64,000 nucleotides of DNA from assembly GCA_035567895.1 (NCBI GenBank), contig DATMPC010000085.1, positions 164,562 to 228,561 of the forward strand, written 5' to 3'. This DNA comes from Terriglobales bacterium (GTDB lineage Bacteria; Acidobacteriota; Terriglobia; Terriglobales; Acidobacteriaceae). Every line of letters starts with the position of its first letter. Positions within the stretch are counted from its first letter, which is position 1. Positions 35,201-42,904 of the stretch are shown here, in pieces. The notes under the pieces were generated by a model. That model had not been told where the DNA came from and made no database searches. It saw only the letters and a list, made by a program, of their open reading frames with translations. Made by a program: the position numbers and the translations under genes.

Positions 35201-36157
35201 CTTTGCCGCCTGGCGCTTGAGCGAGTTCATTTGCCTCGTGACCTCGTCGAAGATGTCATTGATGCGCGAAAGATTTTGGCGCGACTGCTCCAGCCGAAGC
35301 TCGGCGAGACGCTTCTTCGTCTTGAACTTCGTAATTCCCGCTGCCTCTTCGAGGATGGCGCGGCGATCATGAGGCTTGCTCGACAGGATTTGTCCGATGC
35401 GCCCCTGTTCGATGATGGCGTAGGACTCAGGGCCAAGTCCTGTGCCCATGAAGATGTCTTGAATGTCGCGCAGCCGGCATAGCTTTCCGTTCAGCAAGTA
35501 CTCGCTCTCACCGGAGCGGAAGAGACGCCGTGTGACGACAATCTCGCCAGCTCGGAATTGAGTCTTGAACTTTCGGCGGCGAATCTTCAGCACCACTTCA
35601 GGTTCAGGCGTTGTGGATCCCGGAACCTGATTTCCCGATTCGGGATGCTCCACTGTGGGACTCTCGGGCGACTCAGCATCAGCACTCACTTCAGTGGGTT
35701 GATCGTCCGCAGGCTCCGCCACGATGTTGCCTTCGGCATCAATGAACTGTCCTGGCCGGGTTTCCTCTTCCGCTCGAGCTGCGTCTTCTGCCGCAGACGA
35801 ACGAACGCTGGCTTCATCCCAATCTTCGGCAGACAGTTCGTCCTGGATATCAATTTCGGGAGCTCCGCTGGAATTGCCCTCATACACGTCGGGATCGATC
35901 AGCGTGAGTGACACTTCAGCCATGCCGGTGGGCTTGCGGTCGCGCGTTCCGGCGAAGATCACGTCTTCCATTCGCGCGCCACGCAAACTGCGTGCTGATT
36001 GTTCGCCCAGCACCCAGGAGATGGCGTCTGAGACGTTCGACTTCCCACAGCCGTTGGGGCCCACGATGGCGGCAATACCGTCGCCGTGAAACTTGAGTTC
36101 GGTACGGTCGCAGAACGATTTGAAACCGAGGATCTGAAGCTTTTTCAGCTTAAGCAC
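32228..36157 (-). CDS. smc: Chromosome segregation protein SMC
   Basis: About 1309 residues from the GTG at 36157, which has AAAGGAGAG just upstream. The head has Walker A GPNGCGKSN (about residues 33-41) and the C-terminal signature LLSGGEKALTALSLLVG plus Walker B FCILDEVDAPLD. Long coiled coils flank a hinge (about residues 560-690, LAPAGILADFLEVDDQYEGV). SMC dimers load on DNA with ScpA/ScpB and compact chromosomes. Unusually, the N-terminal head carries about 100 extra acidic, low-complexity residues (about 93-200) between SLTLIDPD and GEIVVTRRLFRSGES, where most SMCs have about 15. A minus-strand promoter candidate lies at 36328-36356. Confidence 0.95.
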   Translation of the reverse strand: MLKLKKLQILGFKSFCDRTELKFHGDGIAAIVGPNGCGKSNVSDAISWVLGEQSARSLRGARMEDVIFAGTRDRKPTGMAEVSLTLIDPDVYEGNSSGAPEIDIQDELSAEDWDEASVRSSAAEDAARAEEETRPGQFIDAEGNIVAEPADDQPTEVSADAESPESPTVEHPESGNQVPGSTTPEPEVVLKIRRRKFKTQFRAGEIVVTRRLFRSGESEYLLNGKLCRLRDIQDIFMGTGLGPESYAIIEQGRIGQILSSKPHDRRAILEEAAGITKFKTKKRLAELRLEQSRQNLSRINDIFDEVTRQMNSLKRQAAKAERYGRLRDEMREKLRIVLASKLAQMTRENASLEEQIRALTEELNNRTASLGEMETAHTAAVERGYAIDGEIRTVRERLGAIEVEAGRVSSRRYNNQERCADLAAQSVSNQAELERIQVRFEDLAAEEVDNRAVLESAAADVELAEQQHRFEQEQVAEAGRQLFDLEQQQELRRKSAYEVMSAVTRVRSEISQTEEHLASLAAQRERIASDAEATTAEAESLGGRRGQVTMEFESITDTVNALSARIAEVRTALEEKRAMELECKRHVDGLRGELATAMGKKASIEALLRDHGYSTESVKRLLKANALEGGLAPAGILADFLEVDDQYEGVIDDFFRDELNYIVVKSWNAAEEGMRLLKGDADGRATFLVHPNDSQAKFSFLVDENAQRTPAGDSIVPLTRCIRVLNGFGKSLEVILPKLRDGYITPDSSVARELALENPDAFFLSPSGETFHNVTVTGGKQRTEGPLSLKRELRDISRTVQALEGALRNEELRVQMLAREVAELAALLERLQDERREAEKDAHSSGVALKQMEAELSRTEQRLHQFRLEMDRIQQQQSGKEELLAFKREELERHEVNQCELQLELNNAQQALAENRATRDTALQRAAEAKARLAGLEERRRAAATALERINRMVAEVRSRIETLESQIAGAAAEKHEREQENVRLAEVLISLHAERESGELKAAELQRAGEQTRLLATELDASLRTARQELDALRDRRSELSTTLARLQSDMQHLAQTCLQELSLTSDVLLADTSIAMVEGEALAQEEELYREMRTRLDNMGPVNMMALEEYKETAQRHEFLEVQRKDLLDSIENTQNTIREIDEFSKQKFDEAFAKINENFQVTFRKLFGGGHGFMKLTDEENSAESGIDIVASPPGKKLQNVLLLSGGEKALTALSLLVGIFQYQPSPFCILDEVDAPLDESNVGRFTELVREMSDRTQFIVITHHKRTISSSPVLYGVTMQEPGVSKIVSVRFGEEQAKVQMAATA

Positions 36158-36558
36158 GGCACTCTCCTTTGGCGAGGAAAGAAGGAATCTCAACGATGGA
36201 AATGCGGTGGTTCAAGCGAGCCATCAAAAACGGCAATTCCGAGATGAGGGGAAGGCGTTTACTCAAATGGTTCCACCTGCAGACACTGCGGCCAAAGACA
36301 GCAGCATCACTCAGTTGCGACGTGCTCACTTTACGATTGGGTATCTTCGCCGTCAATACAGCGACCCAATATATTGTGGATATTGTGTCAGGAACACAGG
36401 ATATCGCACCTGTGTTGCAGCAGATGAGTAAACTGATCGCCATCTTTAGAAAGTGGCGGGATCGTCGAGAGCTGTGGAAATCTTAGCAGGAAATGGGCCA
36501 CTTGTTTCCTCTTAATTTTCAAGTGAGCCTCCTTTCCGTGCACTTTCCGCCTTTTTGA
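36158..36558. other. Upstream region of smc
   Basis: About 400 bp without a supported gene. It holds the smc promoter candidate (36328-36356), small palindromes CAATAT/ATATTG and CACAGG/CCTGTG near 36365-36420, and then the palindromic repeat from 36559. A plus-strand open frame at 36169-36486 lacks a ribosome-binding site and protein-like features. Confidence 0.5.
36328..36356 (-). promoter_or_regulatory. Sigma70-like promoter candidate for smc
   Basis: On the minus strand TTGACG (36356-36351), a 17-bp spacer and TAAAGT (36333-36328), about 170 nt upstream of the smc GTG. Confidence 0.4.
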
Positions 36559-36769
36559 ACTGTCATCCTGAGCCCCTGTTTTGGGCGAAGGACCTCCCGC
36601 AATGCGTCGAACTGGAATGCTGCGTCCCGGCTCTTTGGCGAAGAAGTGGTTCTTTCGCTTTCCCCACCATGAACACCAGCTTTCTTGGCCAGAAAAGCCG
36701 TGACAGGACGTTGGCATCCGACGCATTGCGGGAGGTCCTTCGCCCAAAGCAGGGGCTCAGGATGACAGT
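36559..36769. repeat. Palindromic TGTCATCCTGAG repeat, copy 2
   Basis: 211-bp unit with 51-bp inverted arms (36559-36609 and 36719-36769) that differ at a single base. Arms start ACTGTCATCCTGAGCCCCTG and end CAATGCGTCG. Near-identity of the arms suggests recent activity or gene conversion. The 110-bp core encodes nothing. Confidence 0.9.
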
Positions 36770-36827
36770 GAATGTATAAACGCGAGCTTCGCAAAAACCT
36801 TTGGGAACGCGCCTGTTAAAATCGCCC

Positions 36828-38537
36828 GTGTCCATCTTGAGATCCCTTTCAGCAGCGTTGCTGATTTCTTCCTTACTCATTGCACAGTCCACTCAAAAGA
36901 AAACCGGCTCGGTAGCTCATCACGGCACGTCTAAATTTGCCAAACCTCCCTATGTTGTTCCAGACCTCGCAGAGCGACTCGCGAAATACAAGCGAGTAGT
37001 GATTCCGTTCGACAAATCCAAGCTGCCGCCTCGCGAGCTACAGATGGTCGGCAAGTTGGTCGATGCATCGCAATATCTCGATGACATTTTCTGGCGTCAG
37101 AATGATCCAGAGGGCCTGGAGCTTTATAAGCGCCTGGAGAAATCGCAGACTGCACGAGACTCCGAACTGCGACGCTTTCTCATCATCAATGGTGGCCGTT
37201 TCGACCTGACGAACGAGAACAAGCCGTTCATCGGAACGCAGCCGATGTCACCTGGGCGCGGCTTGTATCCGGAAGGACTGACACGCGAGGAACTAGAGAA
37301 GTATGTCGCAGCTCATCCTGACCAAAAGGATGAGCTCTACAGTCCGTACACAGTGATTCGCCGAAATGGGGACCGACTTGAGGCGATTCCATATCACGTC
37401 GCATATCGCCAGTTTCTGATTCCCGCGGCAAAGGCTCTGCGTGAAGCTGCCGATCTTTCGGACGACAAAGCGTTTGCCGATTTCCTTCGACTCCGCGCCG
37501 ACGCTCTTTTGTCGGACGACTATTACAAGAGCGACCTGGCCTGGGTCGATCTGCAGAATCCGAAATTCGACGTGATCATGGCGCCGTACGAAACCTATAT
37601 CGATGGTGTGCTCGGCGTGAAGACGTCGTACGGCGCGGCGGTGATGATCCGCAATGAAGCGGAGAGTGTGAAGCTCGCGACGTATCAGGAGCATGTGCCG
37701 GAGATCCAGGACGCATTGCCGCTCGCGCCAGAAGATCGTCCGTCGAAGGCGGGGCAGCCCACGCCGATGGAAGTCCTCGACACGCCGTTTCGCGGAGGAG
37801 ATTTGCGGCACGGCTATCAGGCGGTTGCGGACAATCTTCCCAACGATCCGCGCATTCACGAGCAGAAGGGCACAAAGAAAATCTTCTTCAAGAACTACAT
37901 GGATGCGCGTGTTAACTACGTTATCCTGCCGCTCGGCAAGGACATCATGGATCCACAGCAAGCGGCGCAGGCGAGCGCTGACGGTTATATGGCATCGACG
38001 GTGATGCATGAGATCTGCCATGGTCTTGGGCCAGCATATTCGCGGACTTCTACGGGCCGAAAAGATATTCGCGAGGCTCTGGGCGATTTATTTGCCGGGC
38101 TGGAAGAAGCAAAGGCCGACGTGGTTGGAATGCACAGTCTGAAATTCCTGATAGACAAAGGCGTCTTACCTAAGGAGCGCGAACAGGAGTACTACGCCTC
38201 CTACGTCGCCGGTATTTTCCGCACTGTGCGCTTCGGCACAGGCGAGGCCCACGGTCGCGCAGAAATGATGGAATTCAATTATTTAAGCGAGCAGAAGGCC
38301 ATTACTCGCGATACGTCAGGACGCTATCACATCGATTACGCGAAGATGCCGGATGCTATCGCCTCGCTCGCCAAAGAATTGCTGGAGCAGGAAGCGACCG
38401 GCGATCGTAATCGCGCCGCCGCCTGGTTCCAGAAATATGAGGTAATGCCGAGTGAACTCAGATCGAGTCTCGCGCAATTGCGCAGTGTGCCAGTAGATGT
38501 AGATCCCGTACAGCCTTTTCCTGAAAAGGTTCAATAA
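36828..38537 (+). CDS. M49-type (dipeptidyl-peptidase III-like) zinc metallopeptidase
   Basis: About 569 residues from a GTG at 36828; an in-frame TTG at 36801 is possible. A signal peptide (SILRSLSAALLISSLLIAQS) implies export. The zinc site is His394-Glu395-Ile-Cys-His398 (MHEICHGLGP) with the second motif EEAKAD at 426-431, the M49 arrangement. Classical DPP III has HELLGH (six residues); this protein has the five-residue HExxH version, which I recall from a Caldithrix enzyme. Expected activity is removal of dipeptides from short peptides, here probably in the periplasm for nutrition. The PilZ gene follows after 8 bp. Confidence 0.85.
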   Translation: MSILRSLSAALLISSLLIAQSTQKKTGSVAHHGTSKFAKPPYVVPDLAERLAKYKRVVIPFDKSKLPPRELQMVGKLVDASQYLDDIFWRQNDPEGLELYKRLEKSQTARDSELRRFLIINGGRFDLTNENKPFIGTQPMSPGRGLYPEGLTREELEKYVAAHPDQKDELYSPYTVIRRNGDRLEAIPYHVAYRQFLIPAAKALREAADLSDDKAFADFLRLRADALLSDDYYKSDLAWVDLQNPKFDVIMAPYETYIDGVLGVKTSYGAAVMIRNEAESVKLATYQEHVPEIQDALPLAPEDRPSKAGQPTPMEVLDTPFRGGDLRHGYQAVADNLPNDPRIHEQKGTKKIFFKNYMDARVNYVILPLGKDIMDPQQAAQASADGYMASTVMHEICHGLGPAYSRTSTGRKDIREALGDLFAGLEEAKADVVGMHSLKFLIDKGVLPKEREQEYYASYVAGIFRTVRFGTGEAHGRAEMMEFNYLSEQKAITRDTSGRYHIDYAKMPDAIASLAKELLEQEATGDRNRAAAWFQKYEVMPSELRSSLAQLRSVPVDVDPVQPFPEKVQ

Positions 38538-38545
38538 GGAGATCC

Positions 38546-38881
38546 ATGCACAACATCGAAAAGCGGAAGTACGAGCGCGTTTCACTGCCACAGAAATCGG
38601 GCGCATACGTCGAGGACGCCAACGGAAAACGTTTAGGTGCCCTTCGAGTAATCGGGCAAGGCGGGCTCTTCTGCGAGTGCGACCCCAAAAGCTATCGTGC
38701 CGGAGAGATGGTGTTGCTCCGCATTGTCGATCCGAGCGAGGGCATTGAGCGCAACCTGAGTTGCGAAGTTCGATATACCGAAGACAAGGGCATTGGCTTC
38801 GCGTTCGAAGATCTCGGCCCAGATTCCGCAGTCGAAATCGGCGTGATCATCGGCAAGTACTATTCCGCAGGCAAGAAGTAG
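38546..38881 (+). CDS. PilZ-like domain protein
   Basis: 111 residues. RKYERVSLPQKSGAYVED at the start resembles the PilZ RxxxR region. The usual (D/N)xSxxG is replaced by VIGQGGLFCE, so c-di-GMP binding is uncertain. The strand pattern (VLLRIVDP, NLSCEVRYTEDKGIGFAFED) fits the PilZ barrel and is common in acidobacterial stand-alone PilZ proteins. AAGGAG lies just before the ATG. A GGDEF cyclase is encoded at 42905. Confidence 0.8.
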   Translation: MHNIEKRKYERVSLPQKSGAYVEDANGKRLGALRVIGQGGLFCECDPKSYRAGEMVLLRIVDPSEGIERNLSCEVRYTEDKGIGFAFEDLGPDSAVEIGVIIGKYYSAGKK

Positions 38882-38912
38882 CAGCTCAACAATCTGATCG
38901 AGAGGTCGCGGC

Positions 38913-39272
38913 GTGACAATCTTCATCTCGCTCTTACTTGGTTTTGCGACGGGGATTTTGTCTGGTCTCGTTGGGATCGGCGGGGGCATCATCATTATTC
39001 CCGCTTTGGTCTATGGTTTTCACATGAGTCAGCGTCGTGCGCAGGGCACTTCCATCGGTGTATTGTTGGCGCCAATCGGCATCCTGGCGTTCATCGAGTA
39101 CTACAAGGCCGGCAACGTCGATGTAAGGATGGCGATACTGATTGCGCTGGGATTCATCTTCGGCGCTTACTTCGGTGGCTCCTGGGCTCAGCAGATACCA
39201 CAGAACGTCCTGAGAAAAATGTTCGCTATCTTGCTTGCAGTTACTGCGGCGAAGATGTTCTTTCAGAAGTAA
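38913..39272 (+). CDS. TSUP (TauE/SafE) family membrane permease, half-size
   Basis: 119 residues from a GTG at 38913 with GAGAGG 7 nt upstream. The N-terminus LLLGFATGILSGLVGIGGGI is the typical TSUP repeat motif, followed by VYGFHMSQRRAQGTSIGVLL and three further hydrophobic helices. Full TSUP exporters have two such repeats (about 250 residues), so this half-size form would dimerise. Family substrates are sulfite, sulfoacetate and other organosulfur anions. It overlaps the convergent amino-acid permease gene by 32 bp. Confidence 0.85.
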   Translation: MTIFISLLLGFATGILSGLVGIGGGIIIIPALVYGFHMSQRRAQGTSIGVLLAPIGILAFIEYYKAGNVDVRMAILIALGFIFGAYFGGSWAQQIPQNVLRKMFAILLAVTAAKMFFQK

Positions 39273-40653
39273 TCCCGGCGCTTCGCGATTGAGAACGGAA
39301 GTAAAGGAATACCGGAATTCCCATCAGGATCACTGCGCTTCCCAGGAGCGATCTCTTTAAGTTCTCCGTGAACGTCGAATAGAGAAGGAAAGCTGCGGCC
39401 GCGATAAAAATCGCGGGCACCACCGGATATCCCCAGGCGCGATATGGACGCAGTACGTCTGGCATGCGCTTGCGGAAGATGAAGATCGTACTTGCGGCAA
39501 TCATGTAGAAGAGCCACTCAGCGAAAATAGCAATCGAAAAGAGCTGCTGAAAGCGCGAGATCACGAGCAGGAGAACGCAGGCAAGGGCGGCCTGTACTAC
39601 AAGTGCGTTACCCGGCGTGAAATATCTGGGATGTACTTCTGCCAACGCGCGGAAAAAATAGCCGTCACGAGCAACTGCAAACGGCACTCTCCCTCCGCTC
39701 ATTACAGTTCCATTTAGACCAACGACCATCGAAAGAGCCATTCCGGCTGAAACAACGGCCGCGCCGACCGCACCGATCGCTAGCCGCGTGGCGTCAGATG
39801 CGGGACGCTCCGAACCAGCAACCTGCGCTGCCGGCAGCACATACTGCACGGCTGCGTTGGTGGCCATATACAACGCCGCAACCAGCAACACGCCAACGAT
39901 CAGGCCGAGGGGAATATTGCGCTCAGGCCGTTCGATCTCTTCGCTCACCATGTTGAGATCGTTCCAGCCGTCGTAGGCCCATAACGCCGCAACTAGCGCG
40001 ACCATGAAGCCGCTGATGCCACCGGTGGCTCCTGGGTATGTTGTCGAGAAGTTAGAGAAGGTGCCGCCGCGGAAGCTGAACGCGATGCCGACGATCGCGG
40101 CGATCATCAGCACCTTGAGCCAGGTGAAAATGTATTGAAAGTCTCCGGCTCGTCGAACGCCAATGTAGTTGAGTCCCGAAATGACGATGGTTACGACCAT
40201 CGCTCCAATCTGTGCCCAGGTGATTGCAAAAGGTGAGGAGATGGCGTTTTCTGTCAGAAAGTGAAAAGCGCTGAAGGTGCCCAGAATCCGCATTAAGCCG
40301 GTCGTAATCGTGGCAATCGAGGCAGGCTTTGCGATCACGAACCACGTCCACGCGTAGAGAAAGCCGGCTACCGGTCCGTATCCATCGCGAACGTAAACAT
40401 ACTCACCACCCGCCTGCGGTTTAAGCGCGCCGAGCTCCGCATAGGTTAATGCGCCAAAAATCGAAAGAACGCCGCCTACAATCCAGGCAAGATAGACCAG
40501 CTTCGCGGACCCGACTGCCTGCATCATTTCTTTAGGAACCAGGAAGATGCCGCTGCCGATGACGGTGCCAACCACGATCGCAATTGCATGGCGCAGCCCT
40601 AGTGCCCGCGGGAGTTGTCGAGACTCTGTTCTTGCTGTCACAGGGCTAAGCAC
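39241..40653 (-). CDS. APC family amino-acid permease
   Basis: 470 residues, about 12 transmembrane helices. The N-terminal helix has the unwound substrate motif GTVIGSGIFLVP, followed by YAELGALKPQAGGEYVYVRD, both diagnostic of the APC superfamily (LAT/AAT-type antiporters and symporters). WAYDGWNDLNMVSEEIERPERN is typical of the LAT-like branch. The start codon is the GTG at 40653, overlapping the preceding SSS gene by 8 bp, so the two transporters form an operon. The substrate is probably a neutral amino acid; this is inference. Confidence 0.92.
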   Translation of the reverse strand: MLSPVTARTESRQLPRALGLRHAIAIVVGTVIGSGIFLVPKEMMQAVGSAKLVYLAWIVGGVLSIFGALTYAELGALKPQAGGEYVYVRDGYGPVAGFLYAWTWFVIAKPASIATITTGLMRILGTFSAFHFLTENAISSPFAITWAQIGAMVVTIVISGLNYIGVRRAGDFQYIFTWLKVLMIAAIVGIAFSFRGGTFSNFSTTYPGATGGISGFMVALVAALWAYDGWNDLNMVSEEIERPERNIPLGLIVGVLLVAALYMATNAAVQYVLPAAQVAGSERPASDATRLAIGAVGAAVVSAGMALSMVVGLNGTVMSGGRVPFAVARDGYFFRALAEVHPRYFTPGNALVVQAALACVLLLVISRFQQLFSIAIFAEWLFYMIAASTIFIFRKRMPDVLRPYRAWGYPVVPAIFIAAAAFLLYSTFTENLKRSLLGSAVILMGIPVFLYFRSQSRSAGITSERTSSPQ

Positions 40654-42154
40654 GCGCTCTCTCCAACGACGGCGATGTCAGCGTACTGATTGCGTATCCC
40701 ACGGCGAAGGTCACGACGGTTCCGATGGCTACCAGCCAGGTATAGGCGATGCGGAAGCCCGCCCAACTTGCAAAATGATCTGCACCCAGCCAGAGATAGA
40801 GATTGATCGCCAGGCCACAGGCCATACCAACAATTGCGCCGCCTTCAGTAGCCCGACGAGTCAGGATTCCCAGCAGGAAGACTCCAAGCAGCGAGCCGTA
40901 CGCCACGGAGATGATCGTCAAGCCGATCTCAACCACGCGTCCTCCGTGCCGGGAGAGCAGAGCCAGCCCAAAGAGCACGAGTCCCCATAGTACGGTTGCA
41001 AAACGGGAAACAGAGACACGGCGTTGCTCAGTTGCTTCAGGACGAAGACGCATGTAGAAGTCCACAACGGTTGTCGACGAGAGAGAATTCAACGCAGCGC
41101 TCAAGTTCGACATCGCAGCAGCCAGAATCGCGGCAATCAGGATGCCTGATATCCCGTGCGGCATTCGGTTCACGATGAACGTTGGAAAAATTCGATCGGA
41201 ACTCGTGAACGCAACCAGCGGGGGAAACAGCTTATAAAACGCGAACAGGGAAGCGCCCACCAGAAGAAAAAGGCCGAATTGAATGAAAATAAATACGCCA
41301 CTCGACAACAACGCGAGCTTTGCCTGACTCTCATTCTTGGCTGCAAGCAAGCGTTGCACCATCAATTGATCGGTACCGTGAGTGGACGTCGTGAGGAAAG
41401 TTCCGCCGATTAGGCCCGCCCAAAAGCTGTAGCTGTTCGATGGACTGAAGCTGAAATCAAAAATGCGGAACTTGCCGGCAGCGCCGGCGATCTGATCCAC
41501 CGTGTTCCAGCCTCCCGGCACTAAGTGCAGGATGGTGAAGAACCCGATCACCGTTCCGGCAACGTAGATCGTCATCTGGACAACATCAGTCCACACTACC
41601 GCCGACATCCCACCTTCGAACGTATAGATAAGCGTCAGCAGGGTAATGATTGCCACCGAAAGAATGTCGCGAGTCTCTGGCGTGATTCCGAAATGGGCAA
41701 AGATACTGGTCAGCGCAATGCCCACGACGATGGAGATCGCCCAGACGCGCACGCCTTCCGCTGCCGCGCGCGTTGCCAGGAAGAGTCCTGCAGTGAAGCG
41801 ATGTAGACGCGGTCCGAAGCGGCGGTCGATGAGTTGATATGCGGTGTAGAACTCGCCGCGAAAGTATTGGGGTATGAAAATGATGCAAATCAGGATGCGC
41901 GCAACGAGGTAGCCAAGCACGATTTGCAGGAAGCCGAAGTCGCGGTCGTATGCCAATCCGGGAATGCTGATCACTGTCAGCGTGCTGGTTTCAGCCGAGA
42001 CTATCGATAGAGAGATCGCCCACCAGGGAATGTTGCGATCAGCAAGGAAATAGCTCTTGAGAGAACGATCGGCAGAACGAAAGTGAATGCCAAACAGCGT
42101 GATGCCGACCAGATAAATTGCGATCAGAGCGAGATCGAGAGGGTTGAGTCCCAT
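40646..42154 (-). CDS. Sodium:solute symporter (SSS family)
   Basis: 502 residues, about 13 transmembrane helices. Typical segments are DLALIAIYLVGITLFGIHF, SYFLADRNIPWWAISLSIVS followed by AETSTLTVISIPG, and the central GTDQLMVQRLLAAKNESQAK. The last two match the SSS signature found in SglT- and sialic-acid-type sodium symporters. It is the first gene of an operon with the APC permease. Substrate class (sugar, monocarboxylate or amino acid) cannot be told from the sequence. Na+-binding Ser/Thr in the helix-8 equivalent (SNLSAALNSLSSTTVVDFY) are present. Confidence 0.93.
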   Translation of the reverse strand: MGLNPLDLALIAIYLVGITLFGIHFRSADRSLKSYFLADRNIPWWAISLSIVSAETSTLTVISIPGLAYDRDFGFLQIVLGYLVARILICIIFIPQYFRGEFYTAYQLIDRRFGPRLHRFTAGLFLATRAAAEGVRVWAISIVVGIALTSIFAHFGITPETRDILSVAIITLLTLIYTFEGGMSAVVWTDVVQMTIYVAGTVIGFFTILHLVPGGWNTVDQIAGAAGKFRIFDFSFSPSNSYSFWAGLIGGTFLTTSTHGTDQLMVQRLLAAKNESQAKLALLSSGVFIFIQFGLFLLVGASLFAFYKLFPPLVAFTSSDRIFPTFIVNRMPHGISGILIAAILAAAMSNLSAALNSLSSTTVVDFYMRLRPEATEQRRVSVSRFATVLWGLVLFGLALLSRHGGRVVEIGLTIISVAYGSLLGVFLLGILTRRATEGGAIVGMACGLAINLYLWLGADHFASWAGFRIAYTWLVAIGTVVTFAVGYAISTLTSPSLERARA

Positions 42155-42258
42155 GCGGAATATGAAGTTTCCATGACGATACAGGAGTTAGGGATGTGTG
42201 GGAAGGTGGCTCGTGCTTGCGACGACAGCGCCCTGTGGATAGAGGATCCTGGCGATTC

Positions 42259-42642
42259 TCACGCCCAAAGCACGTATCGTCCGCCACCTGTGAACAGGAT
42301 GACTAGACACATGACGATCAGCATCAGTTCGTAGTTCCAACCGTTATTGGCCCAAAACTCAATACGCCACACGAAGATCTTCTTCTGAATCGCTCCGAAC
42401 ATGATGAGAATCAGGCCAATCGCCGCGGGCTGGATCAACACTCCGAAAGCGACGCCAAGACTGCCGAGTATCTCGACCGCGCCCAGGAAGATCGTGAAAC
42501 TCTTGCTCATATTGATGCTCTTGCTTCTTGCGACAGGATCTCTCACGTGATTCAATCCACTGGTGAAGAAAACGAGGCTCACCATGAGCCTGAGCAAGAG
42601 CAAGCCCAGATCGCTGTATCGAGTTAAGGCTGGGAAGACCAT
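42259..42642 (-). CDS. DoxX family membrane protein
   Basis: 127 residues from the ATG at 42642, which has GGAGC 7 nt upstream; the frame runs further upstream without support. Four transmembrane helices with DLGLLLLRLMVSLVFFTSGL, AVEILGSLGVAFGVLIQPAA and ELMLIVMCLVILFTGGGRY match the DoxX fold. Members are small four-helix proteins, some linked to quinone or thiol redox chemistry, but function is mostly unknown. Conserved Trp-rich region (FVWRIEFWANNGWNYE) is typical. Confidence 0.85.
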   Translation of the reverse strand: MVFPALTRYSDLGLLLLRLMVSLVFFTSGLNHVRDPVARSKSINMSKSFTIFLGAVEILGSLGVAFGVLIQPAAIGLILIMFGAIQKKIFVWRIEFWANNGWNYELMLIVMCLVILFTGGGRYVLWA

Positions 42643-42904
42643 CAAAAATGCTCCTGATGGACGTGGTAAAGGGCCGCGGCCGCGAACATCGTACACCTGT
42701 CATGCGCGGTACTCGGTATCGGCAACTGCCGCATACCAACAAGGATTTTGCCGGGGAATCCCGCCTTCAAATGGATAGTGACTAAGGTCATCTACCCCAC
42801 GAGTGAATCGGAAACTACTATGGAGCGGCGGAAGGTGTCGCGCAGACGCCTTCCTTACTCTGCTTTCCTGAAACTGATCCGAGTTATCCGGTACAGGAGG
42901 TCGC

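Noticed and set aside
36169..36486. 105-codon plus-strand frame upstream of smc
   Set aside because: No Shine-Dalgarno sequence, no recognised motif, and it covers the probable smc promoter.
37293..38021. 242-codon frame antisense to the M49 peptidase
   Set aside because: Arg/His-rich composition and position opposite the zinc motif region mark it as a shadow.
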